Positions 1 to 6,318 are shown, counted from the stretch's first letter. The stretch: 12,911 nucleotides of DNA from an uncultured Clostridia bacterium (GCA_946405655.1 CAMJHX010000017.1:1-12911), one strand, 5' to 3'. Notes: generated by a model not told the origin, from the sequence alone. Program-made: numbers and translations.

Positions 1-257
1 TGGTCCTTCTCCTTCTGCAGCAGGCTCTCGGGGATCAGCATCGGCATGGACACGTTCTCATGACCGGTCGCCTTGAACTTGCCGTCGAGGATCTTCTGGA
101 TGTTCTCCCAGATCGCGTAGCCGTACGGGCGCATGATGAACAGGCCCTTCACACCGGAATAGTCCACGAGCTCCGCCTTGGTGCAGACGTCGGTGAACCA
201 CTGGGCGAAGTCCACCTCCATATCGGTGATCTGCTCCACCTTTTTCTCTTTAGCCAT
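1..257 (-). CDS. proS: Proline--tRNA ligase, N-terminal part (runs off the window)
   Basis: Charges tRNA-Pro with proline in the cytoplasm. The 85 or so visible residues begin MAKEKKVEQITDMEVDFAQW and contain the stretch KAELVDYSGVKGLFIMRPYG, then YAIWENIQ, FKATGHENVSMPMLIPESLL. The order KAEL.DYS..KG...RPYGYA.WENIQ, followed by a TGHEN-type segment, is what I know from the archaeal/eukaryotic-type class II prolyl-tRNA synthetase, which many Clostridia carry. The ATG is at 257-255, with AAAGGAG at 273-267 and nine bases between. The rest of the catalytic domain and the anticodon-binding domain lie beyond base 1. A strong promoter lies upstream at 301-329, giving a leader of roughly 40 bases, too short for a T-box. 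Another class II synthetase is unlikely. Confidence 0.93.
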   Translation of the reverse strand, partial: MAKEKKVEQITDMEVDFAQWFTDVCTKAELVDYSGVKGLFIMRPYGYAIWENIQKILDGKFKATGHENVSMPMLIPESLLQKEKD

Positions 258-300
258 ATTTGAAATCTCCTTTGCGGATCAAATTTGCGATAACTGGTTT

Positions 301-329
301 ATTTTAAGCAATCCAAACAGCAATGTCAA
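301..329 (-). promoter_or_regulatory. Sigma-A-type promoter for proS
   Basis: Read on the minus strand, a perfect TTGACA -35 (329-324) is separated by 17 bases from a TAAAAT -10 (306-301). The proS start codon is about 44 bases downstream. This match is as good as any in the window. Confidence 0.8.
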
Positions 330-364
330 GCTTTCCGAACAGACGCATCGGAAAAAGAAACAAA

Positions 365-395
365 TTTTCACTTTTTCGACATATTTTTTCACTTT
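365..395 (+). repeat. Exact 10-bp direct repeat upstream of the HAAS-operon promoter
   Basis: TTTTCACTTT occurs at 365-374 and again at 386-395, a period of 21 bp, which is two helical turns. The second copy ends five bases before the -35 box at 401. Position and spacing suggest an activator or response-regulator site, but no known binding motif was recognised. An imperfect inverted repeat TTTCCGA/TCGGAAA (332-338 / 348-354) lies just upstream. Confidence 0.4.
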
Positions 396-400
396 CGGTC

Positions 401-429
401 TTGACCCAAGCCCGTTCGTGCCATATAAT
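401..429 (+). promoter_or_regulatory. Sigma-A-type promoter for the HAAS operon
   Basis: TTGACC at 401-406, a 17-base spacer, then a consensus TATAAT at 424-429. Transcription should start near 435-438, giving a leader of about 22 bases to the ATG at 459, or about 37 to a possible non-canonical start at 474. Confidence 0.8.
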
Positions 430-458
430 AACGCATGAACCTGTAACATTGCACTACA

Positions 459-1538
459 ATGGGGGTGACACCTATCAATCGTCAGAATTACATGGCGGAG
501 GTCGAAAACCTGCTGGGGCTCATCACGGATGAGGAGACCCGCACCAAGCTGCTCGCGCAGATGGAGCAGATGTTCGACGCCGCTGAAGATGAGGGGAAGC
601 TGATCGAGCAGATCGGCAGTCCCACGAAGGTCGCCGTCGCGCTGATCCGCTATGCGGACAAGAAGCGCGCCGGAGAGCGCGCAAAGGTCGAGGCGGAAGC
701 CGAGCCGGAGGCGCCCGTGACCGAACTGCTCTCCGAGGCGGAGGCCAACGCCGCCGCGCCCGATGAGAGCAGCATGCCCGAGCTTGCCTTTGAAGAGGAT
801 GCTCCCGAGGCGGTCGAAGTGCCGGATCTCAATGTGTCGCTCGATCTGCCGGAGGAGGACGCCGCCGTGCCGGAGCGTCTGGAGGAGGTTCTGTTCCAGA
901 ACACCGGCTTCGTCTCTGAGGACGCCGCGCCGGAAGCGCCTGCGGAAGCAGCCGCGGAAGAGGCGGAGTTCGTCGAGGCCGTCGCTGAGGAAGTGCCCGC
1001 GGCGCAGCCCGTGATGGACGAGGCGTTCGTCAAGGCCGTCGCTGCCGAGGCGGAGGAGGCCTTCGGCGAGGCTCCCGCGCAGGCGGAAGCGCCCGCGCAG
1101 GAGAACGAGGCGGAGGCCGAGCTCGTGGAAGAGCTCTTCGGCCCCGGCGTGGAAGCCGCCGAAGCGGAAGAGGCCGCTCCGGCGCCCGAAAAGGAATATG
1201 TCAAGGTCGGCTGGAAGGCGTTTTTGTACTTCCTGATCCCCGGTCTGGTGCCCGGTCTGCCGGTGTTTCTGGTGCTGTTCGCGCTGAGCCTGGTGTTCCT
1301 CGCGATCGGCGTCGCCGCCGTCGGCTTTGCGGTCGGCGTGTTCATGTCCGCCTTCATCGGCTTCAACGTCGTGGCGGATATGCTGCTGCTGATCGGCGCG
1401 GGCGCGTCGATCTTCGCGGTCGCCATGGTGCTGCTGTGGTTCGGCATCTGGTTCCTGACGCGGGTCTGCTTCGGCTGGGTCCGTCTGATCCACCGCGGCG
1501 GGGTTCGTTTCAGTCGTAAGGAGGTGCAGGCGGCATGA
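459..1538 (+). CDS. HAAS/DUF1700-like membrane protein with long acidic linker
   Basis: A 359-residue protein in three parts. Residues 6-70 (INRQNYMAEVENLL ... GSPTKVAVALIRYA) have the pattern of the HAAS/DUF1700 N-terminal helical domain, where an MN+xxYLxEL start and a late G.P..IA segment are typical. Residues about 72-246 are a low-complexity Glu/Ala/Pro linker. Residues about 252-340 are hydrophobic and probably form three or four membrane passes. DUF1700 genes often sit behind a PadR regulator; none is present here. The next gene overlaps by ATGA. ATG 459 has no Shine-Dalgarno site upstream, whereas GGGGGTG (461-467) is well placed for an ATC at 474, exactly where family proteins begin, so the start is uncertain. 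The function is unknown; a role in envelope sensing or homeostasis is a guess from the family. Confidence 0.72.
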   Translation: MGVTPINRQNYMAEVENLLGLITDEETRTKLLAQMEQMFDAAEDEGKLIEQIGSPTKVAVALIRYADKKRAGERAKVEAEAEPEAPVTELLSEAEANAAAPDESSMPELAFEEDAPEAVEVPDLNVSLDLPEEDAAVPERLEEVLFQNTGFVSEDAAPEAPAEAAAEEAEFVEAVAEEVPAAQPVMDEAFVKAVAAEAEEAFGEAPAQAEAPAQENEAEAELVEELFGPGVEAAEAEEAAPAPEKEYVKVGWKAFLYFLIPGLVPGLPVFLVLFALSLVFLAIGVAAVGFAVGVFMSAFIGFNVVADMLLLIGAGASIFAVAMVLLWFGIWFLTRVCFGWVRLIHRGGVRFSRKEVQAA

Positions 1539-1882
1539 GAAAAGCTTGGAAGATCATTCTGATCATTGCTCTGTGCATCCTGATCCTCGGCGAGATCGTG
1601 CTGGGCGTCGGCCTTCTCTCCGGCGGCAGCCCCGAGCGCGTCTGGGACAAGCTCAACGAGCACTATAACTTCGCGGACATGGTGGAATTCTGGAACGAGA
1701 ACGTCGCCAACGGCTTCCCCGGCAAGATCGCGGACTATCTCAGCCTCACCATTCCCGAGCTTGAGATCACCCAGCCCACGCCGGAGCCGACGCCGACTCC
1801 GTCCCCCACGCCGAAGCCCACGGCCACGCCGACTCCCACCGAGGAGCCGAGCGCCGAGCCGACCGCAACGGCGAATCCCTAA
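1535..1882 (+). CDS. Small single-pass membrane protein with Pro/Thr-rich tail
   Basis: A 115-residue protein. Residues 7-28 are a strong hydrophobic segment behind a basic N-terminus (MRKAWK), so it is either anchored by an uncleaved signal or is a type II membrane protein. Residues 30-78 are a soluble stretch rich in aromatic and acidic residues (ERVWDKLNEHYNFADMVEFW). Residues 80-115 are a PTPEPTPTPSP-like tail of the kind that crosses or attaches to the cell wall. The start ATG overlaps the upstream stop as ATGA, and TAAGGAGG (1517-1524) is an excellent ribosome site, so the two proteins are translationally coupled and probably work together. No family was recognised and no catalytic motif is visible. 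Confidence 0.75.
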   Translation: MRKAWKIILIIALCILILGEIVLGVGLLSGGSPERVWDKLNEHYNFADMVEFWNENVANGFPGKIADYLSLTIPELEITQPTPEPTPTPSPTPKPTATPTPTEEPSAEPTATANP

Positions 1883-1890
1883 AACAAGAA

Positions 1891-1923
1891 ACGCATCGCA
1901 GCTTTCGCTGCGGTGCGTTTTTT
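1891..1923 (+). terminator. Rho-independent terminator of the HAAS operon
   Basis: A 12-bp stem, 1891-1902 pairing with 1907-1918 and including one G-T pair, has a TTTC loop and runs into T1918-1923. It begins eight bases after the stop codon. Confidence 0.92.
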
Positions 1924-1925
1924 AT

Positions 1926-2042
1926 AGTGTGAAGTGTGGAGAGTGGAGTGTGGAGTTTAAAAGAGGTGCGCTCCGCGCAAATCAAATCCGTCGGCGTAAG
2001 CCGACACCATAACTCCAAACTCCACACTCCAAACTCCACACT
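1926..2042. repeat. Heptad-armed palindromic repeat, copy 1
   Basis: The left arm (about 1926-1958) is built from 7-bp units of the type AGTGTGG/AGTTTGG, and the right arm (2011-2042) is its inverted counterpart, ending CTCCACACT. The unique centre holds a small perfect hairpin, GTCGGC-GTAA-GCCGAC, at 1990-2005. The element starts two bases after the T-run of the preceding terminator. A second copy of nearly the same length lies at 3919-4037. It contains no protein-coding signal of its own. Confidence 0.85.
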
Positions 2043-2073
2043 CAAAAGTTTTTCGTCCCTTTTCCGTCTCCCG

Positions 2074-2117
2074 GTTCACATTTTGTTCACCAACTCGGCT
2101 CTTTTTTCTTTTACAAT
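2074..2117 (+). promoter_or_regulatory. Possible promoter/operator of the DUF1232 gene
   Basis: A good -10-like TACAAT (2112-2117) lies 35 bases before the gene, but no convincing -35 is found at 16-18 bp. GTTCAC occurs twice, at 2074-2079 and 2085-2090, 11 bp apart, which could be an activator site replacing the -35. This is a weak call. Confidence 0.3.
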
Positions 2118-2151
2118 GGAAGCAGTAATCCATAATAAGGAGGAAACGATC

Positions 2152-2565
2152 ATGGCCAATCCCATCAACATGGACAAAGCGAAAGAAGCCCTGAACGGCT
2201 TTCAGGAAAAGGCGGAGGAGCTGCTGAAGGACGGCTCCAAGGTTGAGGAGATCCTCAAGAAGGCGGAGGAGGCGGTCAAGGACGTGCCCGGCGTCGGCAC
2301 CGCGCTCGCGAAATTCCCGCTCATGCTCAACATGATCCGCAGCTACATTTCGAAGGACTACACCGTCGTCTCCCCGAAGGTCATCGCCACGATGCTGTGC
2401 GCGCTGCTGTACCTGCTCAGCGGCAAGGATCTGATCCCGGACAGCAAGCCCGTGATCGGCATGGTGGATGACGTCGCGGTGATCACGGCGGCCTTCATGC
2501 TCTGCGGCCCGGAGCTGGACGCGTATGCGAAGTGGAGAGAAGAGAAAGGTTTCACCGAGGCGTAA
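2152..2565 (+). CDS. DUF1232 (YkvA-type) family protein
   Basis: A 137-residue protein of unknown molecular function. Residues 1-60 are charged and helical (KAKEALNGFQEKAEELLKDG), likely coiled coil. Residues about 63-118 carry the DUF1232 signature: SYISKDYTVVSPKVIATMLC, then ALLYLLSGKDLIPDSKPVIG and MVDDVAVI, with the characteristic D-L-I-P-D and DD-x-A-V-I motifs and hydrophobic flanks suggesting membrane association. The ATG at 2152 is chosen over an upstream in-frame ATG because AAGGAGG (2137-2143) precedes it at good distance, while the longer frame would read through the palindromic repeat. It appears monocistronic: a terminator and a repeat lie upstream and convergent genes lie downstream. 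Confidence 0.85.
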   Translation: MANPINMDKAKEALNGFQEKAEELLKDGSKVEEILKKAEEAVKDVPGVGTALAKFPLMLNMIRSYISKDYTVVSPKVIATMLCALLYLLSGKDLIPDSKPVIGMVDDVAVITAAFMLCGPELDAYAKWREEKGFTEA

Positions 2566-2574
2566 ACATCCGAC

Positions 2575-2602
2575 GTATGGGAGGGGCTTGCCTCTCCCAT
2601 AC
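2575..2602. terminator. Strong hairpin after the DUF1232 gene, weak T-tract
   Basis: A 12-bp stem, 2575-2586 with 2591-2602 (one G-T pair, CTTG loop), starts nine bases after the stop. The following bases, AGGTTCTATTT, are only moderately T-rich, so termination efficiency is uncertain. Confidence 0.6.
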
Positions 2603-2628
2603 AGGTTCTATTTGGGTCATACGAAAAT

Positions 2629-2657
2629 CCCGGCAAACGCTTTCAGCGTCCGCCGGG
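2629..2657 (-). terminator. Probable terminator of the SLH lysozyme gene
   Basis: A bipartite stem: CCCGGC (2629-2634) with GCCGGG (2652-2657), a 2x2 internal loop, then ACGCT (2637-2641) with AGCGT (2645-2649). On the minus strand it is followed by ATTTTCG. It lies ten bases after the stop codon of the 2667-3773 gene. Confidence 0.65.
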
Positions 2658-2666
2658 GTTGATGAT

Positions 2667-3773
2667 TTATCGTTTCATATCTCGATAGAGGAACGTGACG
2701 ATCTGCCCGCGCTGGCAGGGATCGTTCGGCTTGAAGAGCGTTGCTGTCGCGCCGTTGGTGACGCCGTTCTGCACCGCCCAGAGGACGCCCTTGGTATAAA
2801 ACTTTCCGGCGGCGATATCCTGGAACGGATTGTCCGCGCCGATGCTCGGCTCGCCCGCGAGACGATAGAGGAACGTGACGGTCTGGCCGCGGGTGACGGT
2901 GTCGTTCGGGGAGAATTTATTTGCCGCTGTGCCGTTGGTGATGCCGGTCTCCTCCGCCCAGAGGACGGCATTGACGTAATAGGCGTTCGCCTTCAGGTCG
3001 GTAAAATGGTTCTGACCCTTGGGCGTGGGTGAGCCCATCGCGCGCCAGAGGAACGTGACCATCTCGGCGCGGGTGCAGTTGAGCTTCGGGGCAAAGGTCG
3101 TGGCGGTTTTGCCGTTGGTGATGCCCTGCTTCACCGCCCAGACGACCGCGTCGGCATAGTAATCCGTGGCCTTCACATCGGAAAAGCCGCCCACGGTGGG
3201 CACGGGCGTCGGCGTGGGAGCCGGGGTCGGGGTCGGCTTCGGCGTGGGCGTCGGCGTCGGCACGGACGTGCCGTGATACTTTGGCCAATAGGTGTGCTGG
3301 GCTCGGTAGGCGCGTTCATAATAATGGCTGGACGCACAGCGTTCATAGTACTGCGCCCACTGCCAGCCCGCGTCATAGGCGCCTTCGTCCGTGTTCCCGA
3401 TGGCCTTCATTTTCGCCCAGGCGCTGGACTCGTTGGTCTGCAGCTCATACTGGATGAATTTCAGCTGCCCTTCGATCGAGCCGGCGCTGAGACCCAGACC
3501 GGCGCAATAGTCATACAGACGCTCCTTGCGCGATCCGCCCCACTGGCAGAGGCCGTAATAGCCGCCGCTGGAATTGTAGGCCTTGGGATCAAAGCCGGAC
3601 TCATAATACATGTTGGCGAGGATGCCGCAGGCAACCGCTTCGTTGCATCCCAACTCGCTGCGCAGATATGTATAGATCGTGAGCTCATTGCTCTCCGCCG
3701 CCTGCGCGGGGAAAGGACAGAGCGTGACGACCATGCACAGCATCAGGATCCAGCAGATCAATCGTTTCTGCAT
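2667..3773 (-). CDS. Secreted phage-tail-type lysozyme with three SLH repeats
   Basis: A 368-residue secreted wall protein. Residues 1-26 are a signal peptide ending AQA-A. Residues about 30-165 resemble the phage tail lysozyme domain: LGCNEAVACGILANMYYESG, then FDPKAYN and GGYYGLCQWGG. Glu58 in the YYESGFDP motif is the expected catalytic acid for cleaving glycan strands. Residues 169-194 are a Pro/Thr linker. Residues about 196-248, 256-307 and 316-365 are three SLH repeats (DYYADAVVWAV..GITNG..F.P...CTRAEMVTFLWR), which in this family bind pyruvylated secondary wall polymer and hold proteins at the surface. The ATG at 3773 has AAGGAGA just upstream. A likely peptidoglycan remodelling enzyme; the substrate bond is inferred, not shown. 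Confidence 0.88.
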   Translation of the reverse strand: MQKRLICWILMLCMVVTLCPFPAQAAESNELTIYTYLRSELGCNEAVACGILANMYYESGFDPKAYNSSGGYYGLCQWGGSRKERLYDYCAGLGLSAGSIEGQLKFIQYELQTNESSAWAKMKAIGNTDEGAYDAGWQWAQYYERCASSHYYERAYRAQHTYWPKYHGTSVPTPTPTPKPTPTPAPTPTPVPTVGGFSDVKATDYYADAVVWAVKQGITNGKTATTFAPKLNCTRAEMVTFLWRAMGSPTPKGQNHFTDLKANAYYVNAVLWAEETGITNGTAANKFSPNDTVTRGQTVTFLYRLAGEPSIGADNPFQDIAAGKFYTKGVLWAVQNGVTNGATATLFKPNDPCQRGQIVTFLYRDMKR

Positions 3774-3833
3774 GCACTTCTCCTTTTCAAAATGACTCTT
3801 TTGTTTTTACACTTCTGTGTGAATATTAGATAT

Positions 3834-3861
3834 ATTATACCATTTTGAAACTAATTTGCAA
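3834..3861 (-). promoter_or_regulatory. Sigma-A-type promoter for the SLH lysozyme
   Basis: On the minus strand, TTGCAA (3861-3856), a 16-base spacer and a consensus TATAAT (3839-3834). The start codon is about 60 bases downstream. The surrounding 3780-3895 stretch is clearly AT-rich compared with the rest of the window. Confidence 0.72.
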
Positions 3862-3888
3862 CAAAAATTTTGTCGATTGTATTTAGAA

Positions 3889-3914
3889 TAAAAAAATCGG
3901 TCCAAAAGGACCGA
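3889..3914 (-). terminator. Rho-independent terminator of the symporter gene
   Basis: The stem CGGTCC (3898-3903) with GGACCG (3908-3913), extended by one pair and closed by AAAA, is followed on the minus strand by a seven-T run (3896-3890). It lies about 130 bases beyond the symporter stop codon because a palindromic repeat occupies the space between. Confidence 0.8.
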
Positions 3915-3918
3915 AGTC

Positions 3919-4037
3919 AGTGTGGAGTTTGGAGGGTGGAGTGTGGAGTTTTAAGCAAGGAGTCAGCTTGCGCAAACGATATTGGGTTTTCTGCGCGCTC
4001 CCCTTAACTCCACACTCCAAACTCCACACTCCACACT
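3919..4037. repeat. Heptad-armed palindromic repeat, copy 2
   Basis: The left arm (3919-3951) reads AGTGTGG AGTTTGG AGGGTGG and onward, 7-bp units, and the right arm (4006-4037) is its inverted counterpart ending TCCACACT. Length and arms match the copy at 1926-2042, but the central sequence differs. It is wedged between the symporter stop codon (4043-4045) and that gene's terminator stem (3897-3914), so the symporter mRNA should contain the whole hairpin in its 3' untranslated part. Confidence 0.85.
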
Positions 4038-4042
4038 GTTTC

Positions 4043-5467
4043 TTATTCCGCCGCGAGATACACCGACGGATGCTTTTGATACGTCGCGAGGCTCACGGAC
4101 ACGAGCGCGATGGCGCAGGCGATCGCGCCGGGGACTGCCGCGCCGAGGCCGAAGGGCAGGCCGGCGAGCTTCCAGCCGACGCAGACGACGAAGCCCGCGA
4201 TCATGCCCGCGATGATCCCCGCGGAAGTCGCCTTGCGCCAATAGAGCGCGGCGAAGCACGGCAGGCCGCAGGCCGCGGCATAGAAGCTCCAGGAGAACAT
4301 GAGGATATCATAGGCGTTCTGGATATACAGCGCGATGACGAGCGCGCCGAGCGGCAGGATGATCGAGAAAAGGCGCGAATAGAGAATCTCCCGCTTTTCC
4401 GTCATTTTGGGATTGATGGTCTTGCCGATGTCGTGCACGCAGGTCTGGACGGAGACGAGGAGATAGCTGTCCGCGGTGGACATGATGACGGACAGCAGAC
4501 CCGCAAGCGCGAGGCCGGTGAGCCCCATCGGGAGCACCTTGATCGCGAGCGACGGCACGACGGAATCGGTGTTCGTGATGCCCTCGCCGAGCACCTGATG
4601 GCCGATGATGCCCATGAAGAACACGAGGATGATTGTGAGGCCATAGACTGAGGTGCCGAGGAACATGCCCTTTTTGGCGCTGCCGCGATCCTTGGCGGCA
4701 AAGGCGCGCTGCCACATCTCCGCGCCCGCCATGGTGAAGACGAGATACGTGACGATATCGCCGAGGATGCTGCCGTTGATGTACGGCTTCACGAGCGCGG
4801 GATCGAGATTCGCCTTGAAGCTCGCCCAGCCGCCGACGCTGCGGAGCGACGAGACCGGGATGAGGATATAGACGAAGATCAGCAGCATATAAAACTGGAA
4901 CACATCCGTATACACGACGCCGAAGAGACCGCTCGTCGCCGTATAGAGCATGAAGACGATGCAGGCGATGAGCGCGCCGATCTCATACGTGAGACCGACG
5001 TCGCCGCCGAGCAGATTGATGATCGTGCCCGCCGCGCGCACCTGCGAGGCGACCGTGCCCATCATGGTGAAGGCGATCAGCGCCGCCAGAATGAGCTTCG
5101 CGGGCTTTCCGAAGCGGCGGTCGAAGAGCTCGGGAATGGACGTGATCTGATGGCGGAAGCCGATGTCGGAAATGCGGCCGGAGATGCCGGAGAAGATGAA
5201 CATGCCCAGCAGATACGGCAGCGCCGTCATGATCGCCATGAAGCCGCCGGAATACGCCTTCCCCGCCCTGCCCATCAGACCGCTGCCGCCGATGATCGTG
5301 GCGCAGACGGTGGCCATGAGCACGAGCGGACCGAAGGAATGATCGGCCACGTAATAATCCTCGGTGTTCTGAATGCGGCGCACAAAATAAACGCCGATGG
5401 CGACCATCGCGACCAGATAGAGCCCGACGATCACCAGATCCAATGTGGTAATTTCTCCATGCAGCAA
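4043..5467 (-). CDS. Sodium:solute symporter (SSS family), substrate unknown
   Basis: An integral membrane protein of 474 residues if started at TTG 5467 (477 from the in-frame GTG at 5476), the usual SSS length, with about 13 hydrophobic segments. Seen are the early NTEDYYVADHSFGPLVLMAT region, GGSGLMGRAGKAYSGGF around residue 65 and STADSYLLVSVQTCVHDI around residues 330-347, which matches the SSS signature that contributes to the Na2 sodium site. It should import an organic solute with sodium. TTG 5467 is preferred because GGAG (5481-5478) lies only one base from the GTG but about ten from the TTG. A divergent MarR gene and a shared operator indicate ligand-controlled expression. The substrate cannot be told from sequence. 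Confidence 0.88.
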   Translation of the reverse strand: MLHGEITTLDLVIVGLYLVAMVAIGVYFVRRIQNTEDYYVADHSFGPLVLMATVCATIIGGSGLMGRAGKAYSGGFMAIMTALPYLLGMFIFSGISGRISDIGFRHQITSIPELFDRRFGKPAKLILAALIAFTMMGTVASQVRAAGTIINLLGGDVGLTYEIGALIACIVFMLYTATSGLFGVVYTDVFQFYMLLIFVYILIPVSSLRSVGGWASFKANLDPALVKPYINGSILGDIVTYLVFTMAGAEMWQRAFAAKDRGSAKKGMFLGTSVYGLTIILVFFMGIIGHQVLGEGITNTDSVVPSLAIKVLPMGLTGLALAGLLSVIMSTADSYLLVSVQTCVHDIGKTINPKMTEKREILYSRLFSIILPLGALVIALYIQNAYDILMFSWSFYAAACGLPCFAALYWRKATSAGIIAGMIAGFVVCVGWKLAGLPFGLGAAVPGAIACAIALVSVSLATYQKHPSVYLAAE

Positions 5468-5498
5468 AGCACACACTCCTTTCCTTCAATTCTTTTCC

Positions 5499-5527
5499 AT
5501 TTTAACGTGATGATTGATTTTTGTCAA
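5499..5527 (-). promoter_or_regulatory. Sigma-A-type promoter for the symporter
   Basis: On the minus strand, a perfect TTGACA (5527-5522), a 17-base spacer and TAAAAT (5504-5499). The -35 box overlaps the edge of the palindrome at 5525-5550, so a bound repressor would compete with RNA polymerase. Confidence 0.82.
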
Positions 5528-5550
5528 CTTTTGATCGGAATCAAATGTTG
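5525..5550. promoter_or_regulatory. MarR-type operator palindrome
   Basis: A 26-bp near-perfect palindrome: CAAC-T-TTTGAT-CGGA-ATCAAA-T-GTTG, with the only arm mismatch at the T/T pair. MarR dimers typically bind pseudo-palindromes of this size. It overlaps the symporter -35 box and lies 14 bases upstream of the marR -35 box. Confidence 0.7.
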
Positions 5551-5563
5551 TTGGAAAGTGTGG

Positions 5564-5591
5564 TTGACTTTCGATTTTGACAGAGTATAAT
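5564..5591 (+). promoter_or_regulatory. Promoter of the MarR gene with a second operator-like inverted repeat
   Basis: TTGACT (5564-5569), a 16-base spacer and TATAAT (5586-5591). An imperfect inverted repeat, GACTTTCGATT (5566-5576) against AATCAAAGTC (5589-5598), covers the -35 to -10 region and shares the TTGAT/ATCAA core with the palindrome at 5525-5550, suggesting autorepression. Confidence 0.72.
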
Positions 5592-5627
5592 CAAAGTCGA
5601 ATCCGAACGGATCACAGGAGGCCAGAC

Positions 5628-6077
5628 ATGGACGCGATCGAAACCGAAGAACCTCGGCTGAATACGCTGCGCGCGCTGCCGCTGATGCATCGGCTGATGC
5701 GGCTGATTTTCACCGGCGAGCGGGAGCGCTTCACCAAAACGCAGCTTTACATCCTCATCACGCTGTATCATCGCAGTTCACTCACGATGACGCAGATCGG
5801 CGAGCACATCGGCGCAAGCAAGGAGCAGACCACGCGCGCCATCGCCCCGCTCGCGGACGAGGGGCTCGTGCAGCGGGAGATCTCGTCCCGGAACCGGACG
5901 AAGGTCTATGTGTCGCTCACGGAGAGCGGACACGCGCTCGTGCAGGAGCTGATCTCGCGCTGCAGCGAAAAGCTGGAGAAGCGCATGAACGAACGTCTCA
6001 CAGCGGAGGAGCGCGAAGCGCTGCGGATGCACCTCGCGGAAATCGCCTCCCTTTTGGAAAAGGCTGTCATTCCTTGA
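5628..6077 (+). CDS. MarR-family transcriptional regulator
   Basis: A 149-residue winged-helix repressor. Residues about 36-100 form the DNA-binding domain: FTKTQLYILITLYHRSSLTM, then TQIGEHIGASKEQTTRAIAPLADEGLVQR (recognition helix near KEQTTRAIAPL) and the wing SSRNRTKVYVSLTESG. The flanking helices at 10-30 and 102-145 would form the dimer interface, as usual in the family. ATG 5628 is used because CAGGAGG (5615-5621) precedes it; an upstream in-frame start at 5577 would fall inside the promoter. Divergence from the symporter gene with palindromes between the two argues that it represses both, relieved by a ligand probably related to the transported solute. The ligand is not identifiable. 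Confidence 0.92.
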   Translation: MDAIETEEPRLNTLRALPLMHRLMRLIFTGERERFTKTQLYILITLYHRSSLTMTQIGEHIGASKEQTTRAIAPLADEGLVQREISSRNRTKVYVSLTESGHALVQELISRCSEKLEKRMNERLTAEEREALRMHLAEIASLLEKAVIP

Positions 6078-6110
6078 AAATTACTTCCATTTTCATTGCC
6101 GTCCATTAGA

Positions 6111-6141
6111 GCCGCTGAACCTTGATTTCAGCGGCTTTTTT
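6111..6141 (+). terminator. Rho-independent terminator of the MarR gene
   Basis: A 9-bp stem, GCCGCTGAA (6111-6119) with TTCAGCGGC (6127-6135), followed by six T (6136-6141). It lies 33 bases after the stop. Confidence 0.92.
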
Positions 6142-6268
6142 GACTTTTTATCAGAAACATCCAAATGTTGAACGCAAATCTTGTTAAATTTTTGGACACA
6201 TGGGAAAAATATTTTCATAATCCGGTATTTATATTCTTTTTTGGCTCTATTAATTAGAAAATGCCATA

Positions 6269-6274
6269 TATAAT
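6269..6274 (+). promoter_or_regulatory. Possible -10 box for the XRE gene
   Basis: A consensus TATAAT lies 45 bases before the start codon in an AT-rich stretch (6142-6300). No good -35 sits at 16-18 bp; TTGGCT at 6241-6246 is too far. This is a weak call. Confidence 0.35.
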
Positions 6275-6318
6275 TTTTGCATCCAAGCAGACTGGGTAAA
6301 TAAGGAGTTTGATGGTAT

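Noticed and set aside
258..300. T-box leader before proS
   Set aside because: The predicted leader is only about 40 bases, with no room for specifier loop and T-box.
279..1493. 404-residue minus-strand open frame opposite the HAAS gene (also 650-1663 minus)
   Set aside because: Arg/His-rich composition typical of the antisense of a GC-rich gene; no ribosome site or known motif; the plus-strand gene has promoter, family match and coupled partner.
1926..2042. CRISPR array in the heptad repeats
   Set aside because: Units are 7 bp without spacers and form inverted arms; no cas genes are present.
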